DNA of 64,000 nt, from the NCBI GenBank assembly GCA_014281115.1, contig JACONQ010000006.1:1736001-1800000 (forward strand), in the 5' to 3' direction. Source of the DNA: Laburnicola sp. R22_1 (Eukaryota; Ascomycota; Dothideomycetes; Pleosporales; Didymosphaeriaceae). Position 1 is the stretch's first letter; every line of letters begins with the position of its first letter. The translations under genes were made by a program, and so were the position numbers. The notes beneath the pieces were generated by a model, which saw only the letters and a program-made list of their open reading frames with translations, searched no databases and was not told the DNA's origin. Shown here piece by piece: positions 1 through 12,601 of the stretch.

Positions 1-3000
1 AGAGAGTTATACTAATAGTAATAGTATTATTAAAGCCTCCTACTATACTATATAGCTTACTAGTAAGAACACTTCTTATTACTCTCTTATACTTAGTTAA
101 ACTCTAGTATATAATATTTGCTAAGATATTAAAGTTATTGCTATTACCTATATAATACTTATTACCTATAGTGATTAGAAATTCTAGCTATAAGCTGAGG
201 TTCTTATTATTAGCAAATAAGCTATTAGTAGAGATAAATCGCTTCTCGTAATAGAAATCTAATAGTATAAAAGAAGACTACGCTTACTATTATTAATCTG
301 CTATTAAATTTATATATTTAATACCTTAATATCTTTATATAAGGGTAATAGAGTCTAAGTGGTAATAGACAAATTAAATGCAGGTTCTAGTTAGTATATA
401 GATATAATATAGCCGCTTCTTACATACTACTCTATATACCTCTATGTAGTATTCTTATTTCTAGAATTAATTATATAAAAGTCCTTTACTTAACGTTTCT
501 ATATAAAAACTATAGTATTATATATAAGCTAAATTCTTCTACTATTCAACTTAATAGGTTAGTCCTTAGCAAAGATAGGCTTATTCTTTATATAAAAGGC
601 TACTTTCCTTAGCTCTTTTTTTTCTTTTTACGTAAAGTTCTTTTTATGTAAAGTTCGTATTAACAATACTAAGACTATTATCTATCTAAAGGCTAGTAAT
701 TCTAAAGATGTGTTTTCCTTTATTAGTAATAATTAGATATAGATTATATAATAAAGTCTTTATATTAAGTTTCTCTTTAGAGTAGTTATAGTGGGTTTTA
801 AACTAGCGAATATCTAATTTAGCTACAGTATAAAGTAGTTATATAATATAAAAGATTATATCTTATAGAAATTTTACACGTAGTTTCTTAGATAGTCTAG
901 TATAGAGTATATAATTTAGTTTATTAGTAAACTAAATATAGGCCTAGAGAATATTTTATAGTTGAAAATATATTTTATATATTACTTAAAGGCTTGCTCC
1001 TAATATAAAGAGTAGGCGTAAGCTTATTATTTAGATAGTAAGTAATTAGATAAGAATTTTATCCTTCTTCTTATTAGAGTAGCTAGTAAATATATGGTAG
1101 AATTTCTTATATAATTAAGTTGTCTTGCTATTAACTTCTTATATAAGGCAGAGGCTGAAGATTCTATCCTCATGCTTAGATAGGTTAACGAGAAGAATCT
1201 TAAATATACTATTAGTAATAAGGGCGTCTATCTCTATATAGTCTAACTTTTTAAAAGATGCTCTAGGTGTTATAATTATACCTTCTATATAGAGCTTTAA
1301 AGACAATTCCTAATTACTTATTTTTTTAGGTAAGGAATATAGCATTCTTTCTTAAGTAGCCTCTTCTCCTTTTCTCTAAAAGATCCTTTTATATAGAAGT
1401 AATATTATTTACTTTATATAATAGTAGGAGAGTATAATCTTCTTTATAATAGTATAGCTTAACTTATATATAGTAAAACTTTACTAGACTATTTTTAGGT
1501 TAAGAATTATATCTCTACTCTTAATGCCCTTAATTTTATATAGGTCTATTTACTTACCTTTCTCTCTCTAGACTATAACTTTAAATCTAAGTAGGAGCTT
1601 AAGAACTTTATATACTACTAATAGACTATTATAGGTGTTTAGCGAATAATTAATATTACTCTTATTCCTTTTCTTCTATAATATCGTTATTGCCTTTTAT
1701 ATAACATTTATACACATAATAATACTAGGCAATAGGGGAAAATCTATACTAATCCTAGGATATGTGCTAAAGGCTAGTAGTATAGATATGAGACTATTTA
1801 GGCTTACAGTATTATTAATAGCTTTAATAGCTATTTAGAGGATATCCTTCTTATTTATATAATCTTCTAGTTTAGCCTTAAAAATATTAAAGGCTCTATG
1901 GAGAGGTGCGTACGAATACTTAACCTTCTCTATTATCTAATATACTTTTATAGGCATCTACCTATAGGGTATACTAATAATTTTTATATAAGTTCTAAAC
2001 TTATTTAATACAAAGTTTATACCTAGGTTATATATAATATAGTTAGGTAGACCTTAGTAGATATTAATCTAGTATCTATAGATGGCTTCCTACACATCTT
2101 ATGTAAATATTAATTTTAAGAAGATTATAGTTTAAAATAATATATTTATATTTATAATATATAGTGCGTCTCTAGCTCTAATATATATAATATTAATAAT
2201 AATCTTATAGTTAAAGTAGGTGTTATCCTTAATAGTAAACTTAAAGCGACGTAGGACTTATTTATATAATTAATAGTAGTAGTAAAACTTTTAAATTTTA
2301 TTTAGTATAGTAGTATCTACTTTATAGCTAGTATTAGTAAGCATCGTCTAAAGTCTTTCTATATAGGAATGTCTAATTTGTTAATAAAGGCAATAGAGTT
2401 CTTATTTAGTAAAGAAAGATATAGTTTCTTTCTTACTAATATTAAAGAAAGGGTGTTTATATTTACGTATAATAGGTATAGTTATGCTATTCCTTTATAT
2501 AATAATATCTAGAATATTATTATTAAAGTAGGCATCTAGCTTATTAGCATCTACTAGTAATAGTAAAAATAGTATTAGAGTGTCTAGAATATAGTAGGTA
2601 ACTATTCTTATTAGATTTATAATTTATATAGTTTCTAGAAATTCTTATAGATTCTAATCTCTAAAGCTAATATTAGTATTACTAGGTATCTTATTAATCT
2701 TTATATAGAGATTCTCTGATATATATACCTCTAGCTATACTTTGCTAATAGTAGAAATTCTTACTACACCTATATTCTATAGTTTACCTTAATATATTAT
2801 ATAGTATTAATATTTAAGAATAAACTATTCTATATACTTCTTTAGCTCTATCTTATAACTATGTTCGCTAGTTATGCAGTAAAGATAGGCAATAGTAGTT
2901 AGGTAGGACACTTAATTATTACTATCCTTATTATTATCACTCTACTCCTCTTCTTTATACAAAGTAGGTTCCTTATTATTATACTCTTCTATACCCTAAT

Positions 3001-5414
3001 TATAGGACTAAACAGTTTTATATAAAGGTATTTTATTATTATGCTCTTTATAAAAGGTAATATACTACCTTATTACGTAGGTACGCTTATCGCGCAAATA
3101 GTTAAAAGACTAATAACCTTTTTATAATATATAAAACACTTCTTTAGTCTTTTATAAATATTATTTATTTAGAATCTAAATTATAATAATAATATAAATT
3201 ATGTACAAAATTCTTATCTATAAGGGCCTAGTAATCACTCTTTTTATATAGAAAAGTTATATTTATAATTAGTATAGTACGTATTAGCCTCTTATAGGTA
3301 TTAATTAGACTAGTCATTAATTGCAACTTAGATTAACGCATAGAGATTAGTAAATAGAGCTTAATAAATAGGCTTAGAGGTAAAGATAGTCTGCTCTAGC
3401 TCTAGATATTTATAGCATACTTATATAATAGTAATATATAGAGGAATTTCCCTAGTCAAGTTTGTACCTAATGCTCTTTATATAAGGGTTAGCTTATTAA
3501 TTATTATCTCTAGAACTTTATATAAATTGTTATTAGGATTTTTACACTAGTATTATATAAAAGTTATTATAGTTTAGTTTATCTAATACTAGTTATAGTT
3601 AATAGTAGTATTAAAGCAACTATTAAGTGCTTTATATAAGCACTTCCATAATTATCTAAGGCAGATAGTATAGAGGTAATACTATGCCGCACGGCTAGTA
3701 AGAATATCTAAAAGATATCTAGATATTAATCCTTAGTAATATCTAGGTGTCTATATAGATCTATAAAGATTCTAGTTTTATTTACTAAAATATTATATAA
3801 AGTTCTAGTATAGTTATTATCTTTATTCTATGCCTTTTAAAAATTAAATTATCTTATTAGCTAGAATTATCTAAGGAGGTAGATTATACTTAGGCTAAAG
3901 CTTATATAGGTTAGATTATATTATAGGCTTAGTCTATATAGATTAGTATAGTGCCTATAATTAGTGTTTAACTAGTAGTCGTTCTATTTTATATAGTGTT
4001 TAATAATTATATGTAAGTAAGTAGAATAGTAGTTAGGTATTATGTACGAAGAGTAGTGGTTTATTTAGTTATTTGTATAAATAAGATTATCCTTAGTACT
4101 TATATAAAGGCTCTCTTAAGATATTTATAAGGATCTGCAAGTATATAGGTGCCTATAATAGTAGCAGCTTGCTCTATTTAGGTTTATGCAATAGCCTAAC
4201 TAGCTTAGGTATCTTTATAATTAGCCTTAGTATTTGTATATAAGGAGTTAAGCAAGCTAGTAAAGGTAGTAATATATAAGTAATATCTATATTACCTTAG
4301 CCTACGTTATATAGTTTGCTAGTACTTATAGCTTTAATATCTATTCTTAGTGTAATACCTTTTTCTTCTAAAACTGCAATAAGCTCTCTCTTAAACACAC
4401 AGTTTAACTTTAAAAAATAGTATTCTTTCTATCCTTTAAAGTCTTCCTAGAATAATTCTAAGAAAGCTGTTCCTTTTTAGTATAATATATAATAATTAGC
4501 AATAGTATATACTATACAGAATTACATTTTTAATAGAGAAAGATTTTTTGCCAAGTTAATCTTATTCTTCTAGTACTTAGGTCTTGTTCCCTTACGTAGT
4601 GTTGCCTCTATCCCTTTATTATACGTATTATATAGTCTAGTATATTTAGGCACATTAGTATTATCTAATAAGGTAAAAGTAGTAAAGATAAAGGCTTTGT
4701 ATAAAGTAGTAGTAGGGGTAGTTATTATATAACTAGTTTATTTAATAGGTTAGTTATATAAAGAGTTACACTTTATTAAAGTTTATTATTATCTTACTAT
4801 ATATTTGGATAGTTACTAGTAATATACTTAGTGCACTATCTCTACTTAAATTTTATATAGTAGTGATATCTACTTACTAACTTAATAAAAGAATTAATCT
4901 GCTATTTCTATAAATTAGAATAGGTTTTGTATATCTTATACAATCGCTTTCTTTTATTTTATATAGTAGTAATAGTTACTTACTAACTTTATAAAGGTTT
5001 AATTTTCTATACTCTTAAATATAAAGAATAGGGTATAATAAAATAAATTATATAGCTAATAATAACTTATATAATCTATCTTTACTCTTACTAATTTATA
5101 GTTAAGGGTTAGTTAACTACTAATTAGTATTAGATAGGCTCTATAGCTAGCTATATAAATATTAGTATCTAATACTCTATAGCAGCAAGTATAGATAGTA
5201 TACAGAATAATTATACAAGGAAAAGAAATAATATAATAGAACTAATTTAGTATTAATTGCATATCTCTAGAGAGGGTGTAAATAGAAAGGAGAAGATCCT
5301 ATAGCGCATAGGCTATAGCGCATAGGCATTATATAATCCCTATATAATGCTATTATGCGGCAATATTAAAATCTTAATACCCTTAGGTGCCCTTGCCTGT
5401 ACAGTATACAGATA
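1..5414 (-). mobile_element. Ty1/copia-like LTR retrotransposon, copy 1 (RIP-degraded, cut by window start)
   Basis: Read on the minus strand, the order from high to low coordinate is LTR (about 5,100-5,414), a long unassigned gag/protease-size stretch, integrase (about 1,800-2,250), reverse transcriptase (about 650-1,450) and the start of RNase H (about 1-200). Recognisable pieces include an integrase run like GLPNYII followed by NFVLNKFRTY, and an RT run KLNYILYTRLSKKLRVKF, which match fungal copia Pol once RIP stops are ignored. Integrase before RT is the copia order. The LTR start on the minus strand is TG followed by a stretch shared with copy 2. Every frame is closed by many TAA/TAG codons, so it is dead. 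The 3' LTR lies outside the window. Confidence 0.75.
5100..5414 (-). repeat. 5' LTR of copia-like copy 1
   Basis: The stretch matches 29,750-30,968 (minus its insertion) and 15,970-16,261. The outer boundary at 5,414 is placed where the three copies stop matching; there the minus strand of copy 2 begins with TG. The inner boundary near 5,100 is approximate. Confidence 0.55.
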
Positions 5415-5457
5415 CTTTCTAATATTCTTTTATTTTTAAAAGGCTTTAAAGCATTAG

Positions 5458-5510
<53 letters not shown>

Positions 5511-5511
5511 G
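5458..5511. repeat. TTA trinucleotide microsatellite
   Basis: Eighteen or so TTA units interrupted by two TTAG variants, just outside the copia-like copy 1 boundary. Confidence 0.9.
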
Positions 5512-5619
5512 TCTTAAAAGATTTAGTATTATAACATTTTCCTTTAAACCTTTTAGCTTTATTAAGAAATAACTCAGAGCAATCTATAGTAAAATAACTA
5601 TTAGATTTATAGAAGTTAT

Positions 5620-6770
5620 GGTTTTTTTGCGACTAAAGAGTTGCTAATAAAAATATTACAATAATAGTAGATATTCCTCCTGCTATTATATACACAGAAA
5701 AGCGTTTTAAGGTATTAATAAAAAGGGTTAGCGCTTAATAAGCGAGCTTAGCGAGCTTAGCACGCCTACTCTAACTAAAAAAAATCCACATACAAAACTA
5801 TGTATAAGGCTATATTGCTATACTATAGCTTAGAGTAGAAGAGGTATAAGATAGCACTAGCGCCGCAACTAGTACAATACTACAACTATTTCCCTTTACT
5901 ATTATCTCTAAAGATTACTAGAAGTAATAGCTATTATATTAGTAGGTTTGTGCTACTTATAAGTAATATATACTAGATAGAAGCTTACACACTATAGGTA
6001 CACTAACGCTCTATCTCTATATTAAAGTTAACTTTAAGAAAACTTCTACTATCGCTCTATTTCCTACTATCCTCCTAAGCCCTAATGCTAAAATCGCAGT
6101 TAACGCCGTCTAAAAGTATACTCTAATAATCTATCTGTTCGCCACTATTACTAGATCCATACTAGAATACTGCTCTATCTAGAAAATTATTAATAGGTTA
6201 AAGTAGAAAGTATACTTTAGCCTATATAAGGTAGTTCTAGTGTACTAGTTAGGCTAGTAATAGATTAGTAACTAGAGGCGCAATAATAGAGTTATAGAGT
6301 TCCTACTATAGTTTATTATATTATTATAGGTTAGGATAGTGACAATAAAGGGCAAGGTTAAGGGGCAAGAAAAGGTGTTTATTAATAAGTTGCTAGAGGA
6401 GGAAAGTGTTGCGTAGATACACTAGATTCTTATAGTTATAGTGTTAGATAGTAAGCGCGTTATATAAGTGTGCTACGTAGCAGTGCGCAAATACAGCGTA
6501 ATTACGAATAATAGCAATAATAGAGCAAGTTAGTTTTCTATACACGCTTTAAGTAAATTTAATAGCTATTAAAGTGCTTATAAATAATAAGGGGCAAGTG
6601 CGAAGTTTATAAACTGTTCTTATAAACTATTATTATGTTAGTAGAGAAGACTAGAAGTAGACTGTATTTTTAGGCGCTGGACTAGAGTGGCCTTTCCATC
6701 CCAACCTACGTAGGCTTAAATTAAAAAATGTATTAAAAAAGGTAATTAATACCAAATAAACAATACGACC
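5620..6770 (+). mobile_element. Family D element, full-length copy 1 (1,151 bp)
   Basis: This is the reverse complement of the copy at 24,147-25,299 over its whole length (1,151 versus 1,153 bp). It starts with GG plus a T run and CGACTAA, and ends near CAATACGACC. On the + strand a frame of about 230 codons (about 5,990-6,690) is closed almost only by TAA/TAG codons at places where CAA/CAG would be restored by reversing RIP. The predicted product is basic and I do not recognise it. It resembles the product of family A. No clear TSD is seen here, unlike the other copy. Confidence 0.6.
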
Positions 6771-7136
6771 CTATCTAACTATAAGTATTAGATAATATAA
6801 TTTTAGAATACTAAAAGATATTATCTTACTATATATAATAAGAAATTAAATTAAAAAACATAGTATTATATAAGGTAAAGGTAAAATATTAGTATACTAA
6901 ATAATATTAATATTATAAAAGTAAATAAACTTTATATGCTATGTATATAGTAAACTATAATTATACTACTACTAAATTATAAATATAATAACTAAACTAT
7001 AGTTAATTGTTTTGTTCTATATAGGTCTACTATAGCCCTTTAATAATCTACTAGTTAACAGATACTATATAACTTAGATATACTAAATAGTAGACTATTT
7101 ATTAACTACTATTAATAATACTACTATATAAAATAT

Positions 7137-7330
7137 CAGCCTCTTTGTAAAGAAATTGCTTGTGGAAGCCTTCGCGCTAAGACTTGCTTAGTGAGTTTAA
7201 ACGCGCTTTTTTATAAGCACCTTTTTATACTCTTTTTAATTACTAAGTAGAGGGCTTTGCTTTCTTTATTATATTATATAGGATAAAAGCCTTTATTATT
7301 CTATCCCTACATAAATAACTTAATAATACG
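7137..7330 (-). mobile_element. Family A fragment, 194 bp, with 12-bp TSD
   Basis: It carries the fixed family A terminus on its right side and is truncated on its left. The 12-bp repeat TATATAAAATAT flanks it at 7,125-7,136 and 7,331-7,342. It retains the GC-containing segment GCTTAGTGAGTTTAAACGCG seen in longer copies. Confidence 0.8.
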
Positions 7331-7391
7331 TATATAAAATATTAATAATAAAATTATTATTATTTTATAAATATTTTACTACTACTACTAT

Positions 7392-8626
7392 TAAAGATCT
7401 TTATTATGTAGAGATTCTAACTAAGGTCGAGTTCGCACTATATATAGAGAGAGTAAAATAGGAGGCACTAAAACGTAGTACCTAGCACACAGTAGTAGTA
7501 ACAAAATATACACAAAATACTAATAATTTGTTATTAACTTTTTTTATAGTAGTATTAATAATAGTAGTTAATAAACAATTAGCTATTTAGCATAACTAAG
7601 TTATATATTATCTTTTAACTAGTAGACTATTAGAGAGCTATAGTAGACTACAAAATCGCAACTATAGAAGTAGTGTAGGCAATAGGATACTTAACTATAG
7701 TTTAGTTGTTACACTTATAACTTAATAGTAGCATAACTATAGTTTGTTATATACACAGCGTATAACGTCTACCTACTCTTATAATATTAGAAATGCCTAG
7801 AATACTAAATCTTTATCTCTTTATCTATTATATCTAGCAACGTAATAACTTTCTAGCGACCTAATATTGCGTCTAAATCTATTACCTATAGCAATATAGC
7901 AATTATTAAATTTAGTTAGGGCATAGATAACTAGCTAGGCAAAATTAAGAATAATCTCTAGAGATTTAGTAATCTTATATAACTAAAAGGATTGTTAAAG
8001 AAGTCTCTAGAGCGTATCTTTAAGTACCCTATTAGTAATATCTTTCGGCTAATTTGCTATACCTTATGCCTCTAGATTCTAAAGTGCAAGGGACTCCTTT
8101 AGTATCTAAATATTAGCAAAGACGCAGCCTTTATAATCTAATAATAGTATAACACAAAAATTACACTATGGAAGCTTAAAAATATAACTAAAAATATGGT
8201 AATAAGGACTATAAAAATAAAGGCTAGAGCAAAGGGGAGAAAGAGTTTATTATAATATACAAAATGCTAGAGGTATAGTAGAAGTATAAGAAGCTTATTA
8301 AGGTAGTAGCAATTAGTTAGACTGCTATTAAGGTAGAGAATTATAGGTAATAAGGGTAAGAGTAAGCGGTAGTAGTAGGAGTATAGAAGAGATAGGTAGT
8401 AGTGGCGAGGTCCTAGATAGTAGTATATAGCTTACTAGTTGCGAGGAAAGATCTACTATAAGGAGAGAGTTAGACAAAATAGATAGATTAGTTGCTATTA
8501 TAATAATTATTATTATTATTATAGCGAAAAATATTATTCAAGAAATTATTAATTATATAACATAGTGGTTAGTTAAATAGCTAGCTTAGGATCACATAAT
8601 ATTATAGATTGACCCTGGCAGAGAAA
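7392..8626 (+). mobile_element. Family B element, full-length copy (1,235 bp), 13-bp TSD
   Basis: It is flanked by CTACTACTACTAT at 7,379-7,391 and 8,627-8,639, and inserted into an older inverted copy of the same family. It is colinear with 9,496-10,762 but more strongly RIP-mutated (for example CAG to TAG and GGC to AGT-type changes). No protein domain is recognised. Confidence 0.75.
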
Positions 8627-8729
8627 CTACTACTACTATATACTAGATACTAGGTTTTAGTGCCTTCTATTTTACTCCTCTCTATATATAGTGCAGATTT
8701 AACCTTAGTTAGAATCTGAATATAATAAA

Positions 8730-9480
8730 GATTTCTATTATTATATAAAATGATAATATAATAGCTTTACAAAAATACTACTATTTTATCTTTTATTCTT
8801 AGAGTTCCTAAGGAAAAAGATACAATATAAAATTTATAATAAGTTTTAATAAGGTTGTATTTATAGATATTAGAAGTTTTTAAAGTTATAACTTTTAATA
8901 ATGCTTTATAAAACCATATAAAAGTATATAAATATATACTTTAAGTATTTTAAGGTAAAAAGCTAAAGAACCTTATAAAGGATTTAAATTCTTTTTATTC
9001 GTTTAAATACTTAGATATAGAATATAAACTTCTAAATCTTTTTTAATTTTAATTTAATTAACTATTAAAGTTCTTTTTAGGCTTTATAAAAATAAAAATA
9101 AAAATAAATATTTAGCTTAGATTTCCTATATGATTTTATAATTTCTTTATGTAATACTTTAGGTAAAGTATTTTTAAGAAATAAGGCTATATAAGACTAA
9201 GTAGAAGAATTATCTAAGATAAATTCTTTATTTTAATAAGAAAATAAGTAATTAAAAAAATTAATACTATATATGTATAAAGGACTAGGTACACTTCTAC
9301 TAGTTACTTAGCCTACTACCTTAAAGCTTTAGACTTCTAAGTCTATACTTCTACTAAGCTAAAAGTATATAAGTCTATAGCTAGAGTTATCTTTAAACTT
9401 TATTAAATTTATAAGTTTACTTAGGCAACTTTAATCTTTTCGTCTAAAGCCTTTTATATTAAATTTAATAAACTTCTTAT
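8730..9480. repeat. Unassigned AT-rich repeat (E), left part
   Basis: Bases about 9,260-9,480 match about 36,140-36,360, so this belongs to a dispersed repeat. The family B element at 9,496-10,762 is inserted in it; the repeat appears to resume after 10,778. No domain recognised. Confidence 0.45.
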
Positions 9481-9495
9481 AATAGGAGAGCTTAT

Positions 9496-10762
9496 TAAAC
9501 ATCTTCGTCGTGTGAAGATTCTAACCAAGGTTAAGTCCGCACTATACATAGAGAGGAGTAAAACAGAAGGCACTAAAATCTAGTACCTAGTACATAGTGG
9601 TAGTAAAAAAATATACACAAAATAACAATAATTTTATTATTAACTTTCTTTATAGTAGTATTATTAACAGTAGTTAATAAATATTCTACTATTTAGTATA
9701 ACTAAGTTACATATTATCTCTTAACTAGTGGACTATTAGAGAGCCGTAGTGGACTATAGAGTTGTAACTACGGGAGTAGTGTGGGTAATAGGATGCTTAA
9801 CTATAGTTTAGTTATTGTGTTCACAATCTAATAGCTATAGCGTAACTATAGTTCGCTATACACATAGTGTATAAAGTCTGCCTACTCTTACAATATTGGC
9901 AATACCTAGTACACTAAATCTTTATCTTGAATGCACAACTACCACTACTATCTTTTAAATCTAGCTCTTTATTCATTATATCTGGCGACGGAATAATATT
10001 CTAATAGTCTAACTACACTACTTCTTCCACACAGAGTAGCATAGCTATAGTAGAGTTCTAAGAGTATATAGAGGATTAGCTAGGCAAAGGTAAGGATAAT
10101 CTCTAGAGATTTAGCGATCTTGTATAGCAAGTAGAGTTGTTAGCGGGGCCTCTTAATCTTAACATCTTTAACAACACCTAGCCCTAGCTATTTAGACCCT
10201 ATTAGCTAGTTTTATAACTCTAGATCCTAGAGTACGAAGCACTCCTTTAGTACCTAAATAGAGGGTTACGTTAGGCGTTTATACTATAATAATAGGATAA
10301 AGTAGAGGCGTTACTAAAGAAGCTTAAAGACAAGGACTAGCAAAGCAAAGGCATAGGGCAGCTGCTAGATAATAAGTAGTAGTTCCTTAAGGACTGTAGG
10401 AGTTTAAAAGCGCAGCTGTAGCGTAAGAAGCTTATAGACGCAGTGGCAATTATCTAGGGTGCTGTTAAGGCGGGGGACCGCAACTAAGTAATAAGGGTGA
10501 GGGTGAGCGGCAGCAGCGAGAGCACAGGGGAGATAGGCGGCGGCGAGGTCCTAGGGAGGCAGAATACAGCTCGCTGGTTGCGAGGGGAGATTTACTATAG
10601 AACAGAGTTAATAAAATAGTTAGGTTAGTTGCTATTATAATTATTATTGTTATTATTACAGCGAAAAATATTATTAAAGAAATTAATAATTACGTAACAC
10701 AGTGGTCGGTCGAACAGCCAGCCCGGGATCACGTGACATTACGGATTAACCCTAGGAGAGAA
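9496..10762 (+). mobile_element. Family B element, best-preserved copy (1,267 bp), 15-bp TSD
   Basis: The 15-bp direct repeat AATAGGAGAGCTTAT lies at 9,481-9,495 and 10,763-10,777. The element keeps the highest GC of its family, especially 10,330-10,760. On + one frame from about 10,030 to 10,620 is nearly continuous when TAG is read as a RIP-mutated CAG. It predicts a charged, glutamine- and lysine-rich, probably coiled protein (a preserved run is KLKDKD; later GSSESTGEIGGGE). I do not recognise the family; the look is that of a Gag-like or accessory ORF. No terminal inverted repeats and no LTRs are visible. Confidence 0.75.
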
Positions 10763-10777
10763 AATAGGAGAGCTTAT

Positions 10778-11762
10778 AAAATCTCTTTAATATACTAAAA
10801 ACAAATTTATAAATATAAGAAAAGAGTTATAATATACTTCTTTACACTTAAATAACTTTATATTATAGCTTTAAGAAAGATAGAGAGCTATGACTTAGCT
10901 TATAGTATTTTTACAATAGGTCTTTAGTAAGTAGTTAAATTAGATAATAAAATATCTTAACTCTATAAATAAATATAAAGTTAAGTTAGATATTGAGATT
11001 CCTTAATCCCTATAAATAAATATAATTATAATAAAGAAAGCACTAAGGCCATTTTATAAAAAAGAAAATACTTTTATCCCTTGCTTAATATAATAAATTA
11101 CTAAACTCTAATAGTAAGAAGCTATAGAAGTAGATATTACTACTAGCTTTATTAAATAACCATATAAAAAAGGCTATTATACATTAAAATAAATATAGAA
11201 GATTAAGCTAGTTTACTACTATTTATAAAACTAAAAGTTATTAAGATCCTAAGCATGTCTTTAAAGGAGAAAGGAAGTCTAAAATATAAAAAAACAACCT
11301 TCTAAAATGCGCTAATACAAATTATAAGCTATTTCACTAGACTAAATTAACTTTAAGCTCTATTGGTAGCTTAATTAAATACTAATAAATAGCTTTAAAT
11401 CTGATTCAATGTAATTACTAATTAACGTACCTAATTAAAGTAATATACTAAAGCAAGACTAAACCTTTAGTTTTTTTTACATAATAGTAGTAATATTAGT
11501 AATTAGTAAAGCGCTAATAAAGTGCTAACAACTTTAAGTTTTTAATTTAGAGTTATTCTTTAGAAGTTATTAGGATTACTAGTACTAGAAATATGTAATA
11601 AAGGCTAAGATTTATAAGAATTATCCCTTCTTAAAAAGTATAGTTAATTATATTATAAGTAGACTAATAGATAAGGTAATAAATATTATACTAGCTTTTA
11701 TAAAGAGGGAAACCTATTTTAACAATAAATTATAAATTTTTTTAAATATAAGCCTTTATAAT
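10778..11762. other. AT-rich degraded DNA, no gene seen
   Basis: Probably the right part of repeat E. The + strand near 11,280-11,480 reads with few stops, but no family is recognised. No splice-consistent or intact ORF. Confidence 0.5.
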
Positions 11763-11878
11763 AAGTTAGCCCTTTTTACAATCTTTTTAATCACTAAGCA
11801 GGGGCTCTGCTTTTTTGTCATGTTATTTAAGATGAAAGCCTTTGTCGTGCTACCCCTAGATAGTTAATAAAACGCCAC
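11763..11878 (-). mobile_element. Family A fragment
   Basis: It ends on the right with the well-preserved terminus AACGCCAC, preceded by the GCAGGGGCTCTGC and AAGCCTTTGTCGTGCTACCC blocks. The left boundary is approximate and I found no convincing TSD. Confidence 0.65.
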
Positions 11879-11879
11879 A

Positions 11880-12479
11880 TAGAGTTTAATTAATTATTAT
11901 CTTAACTCTAACTATTAATTTTTATACTATATTATGTTATCTTTCTTACACTCTATATAATATTTTATTAAGCCTAGTAATTTAAAAAAGTTAATACTAA
12001 GCTAATAGATTGTATATATACAATAAATAATATAATTATTATTATATATTACTAGGATATTAAGAAGCTATTTAGTAAATAGGGACCTAATCTATATAAG
12101 AAGCCTAGTAGGTAGATAAAATATCTAGGCCTATTATAGTAATATGTTATAACTAATTAGAAGATAATGATACTACGCTAGTTTAAAAAAGTGAACCTTA
12201 AATACTAGTATATATAATAACACTTTTAAAAAGTTAAAATAATAAAAAAGTAAAAATAAGTGTACTACTTATAGTATAGTTTATTATAATAACTTTAAAC
12301 TTTATAATAGTTTAAATTTTAGACTATTACTAATAATAATAAAATATAGAGCTAACTTATTATAGTTAGTATTTCTAAATAATAATATATAAAGTAGTCT
12401 AGTTAGTTCTATAATACTATTTATATAACTTTAGAGACTAGTAGTAATTTAATTACTATAATACCTATAGTACTAGAAT
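11880..12479. other. AT-rich degraded DNA, nothing recognised
   Basis: No ORF, no TIR and no match to the repeat families named here. Confidence 0.6.
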
Positions 12480-12492
12480 ATATAGACTTAGA

Positions 12493-12588
12493 CTTGATTA
12501 CTAAGCAGGGGCTCTGCTTTTTTTGTCATTTTATTTGAGATTAAAGCCTTTATCGTTCTACTCCTAGGTAGATAATTTAACAACACAC
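12493..12588 (-). mobile_element. Family A fragment, 96 bp, with 13-bp TSD
   Basis: It is flanked by ATATAGACTTAGA (12,480-12,492) and ATATACACTTAGA (12,589-12,601), one mismatch. It holds only the last 96 bp of family A, ending TTTAACAACACAC. Confidence 0.8.
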
Positions 12589-12601
12589 ATATACACTTAG
12601 A

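Larger units (their letters stand above)
6955..8717 (-). mobile_element. Family B element, old inverted copy split by later insertions
   Basis: Pieces 6,955-7,136, 7,343-7,391 and 8,627-8,717 together match the reverse complement of the left part of family B (compare 34,950-35,238). The gaps are filled by a family A fragment (7,137-7,330) and by a forward family B element (7,392-8,626), each with its own TSD. This copy is therefore older than both. Confidence 0.65.

Noticed and set aside
5281..5345. Short repeated AGCGCATAGGC motifs that first looked like a CRISPR-like array
   Set aside because: Only two adjacent repeats within an LTR of a eukaryotic retrotransposon; no spacers.
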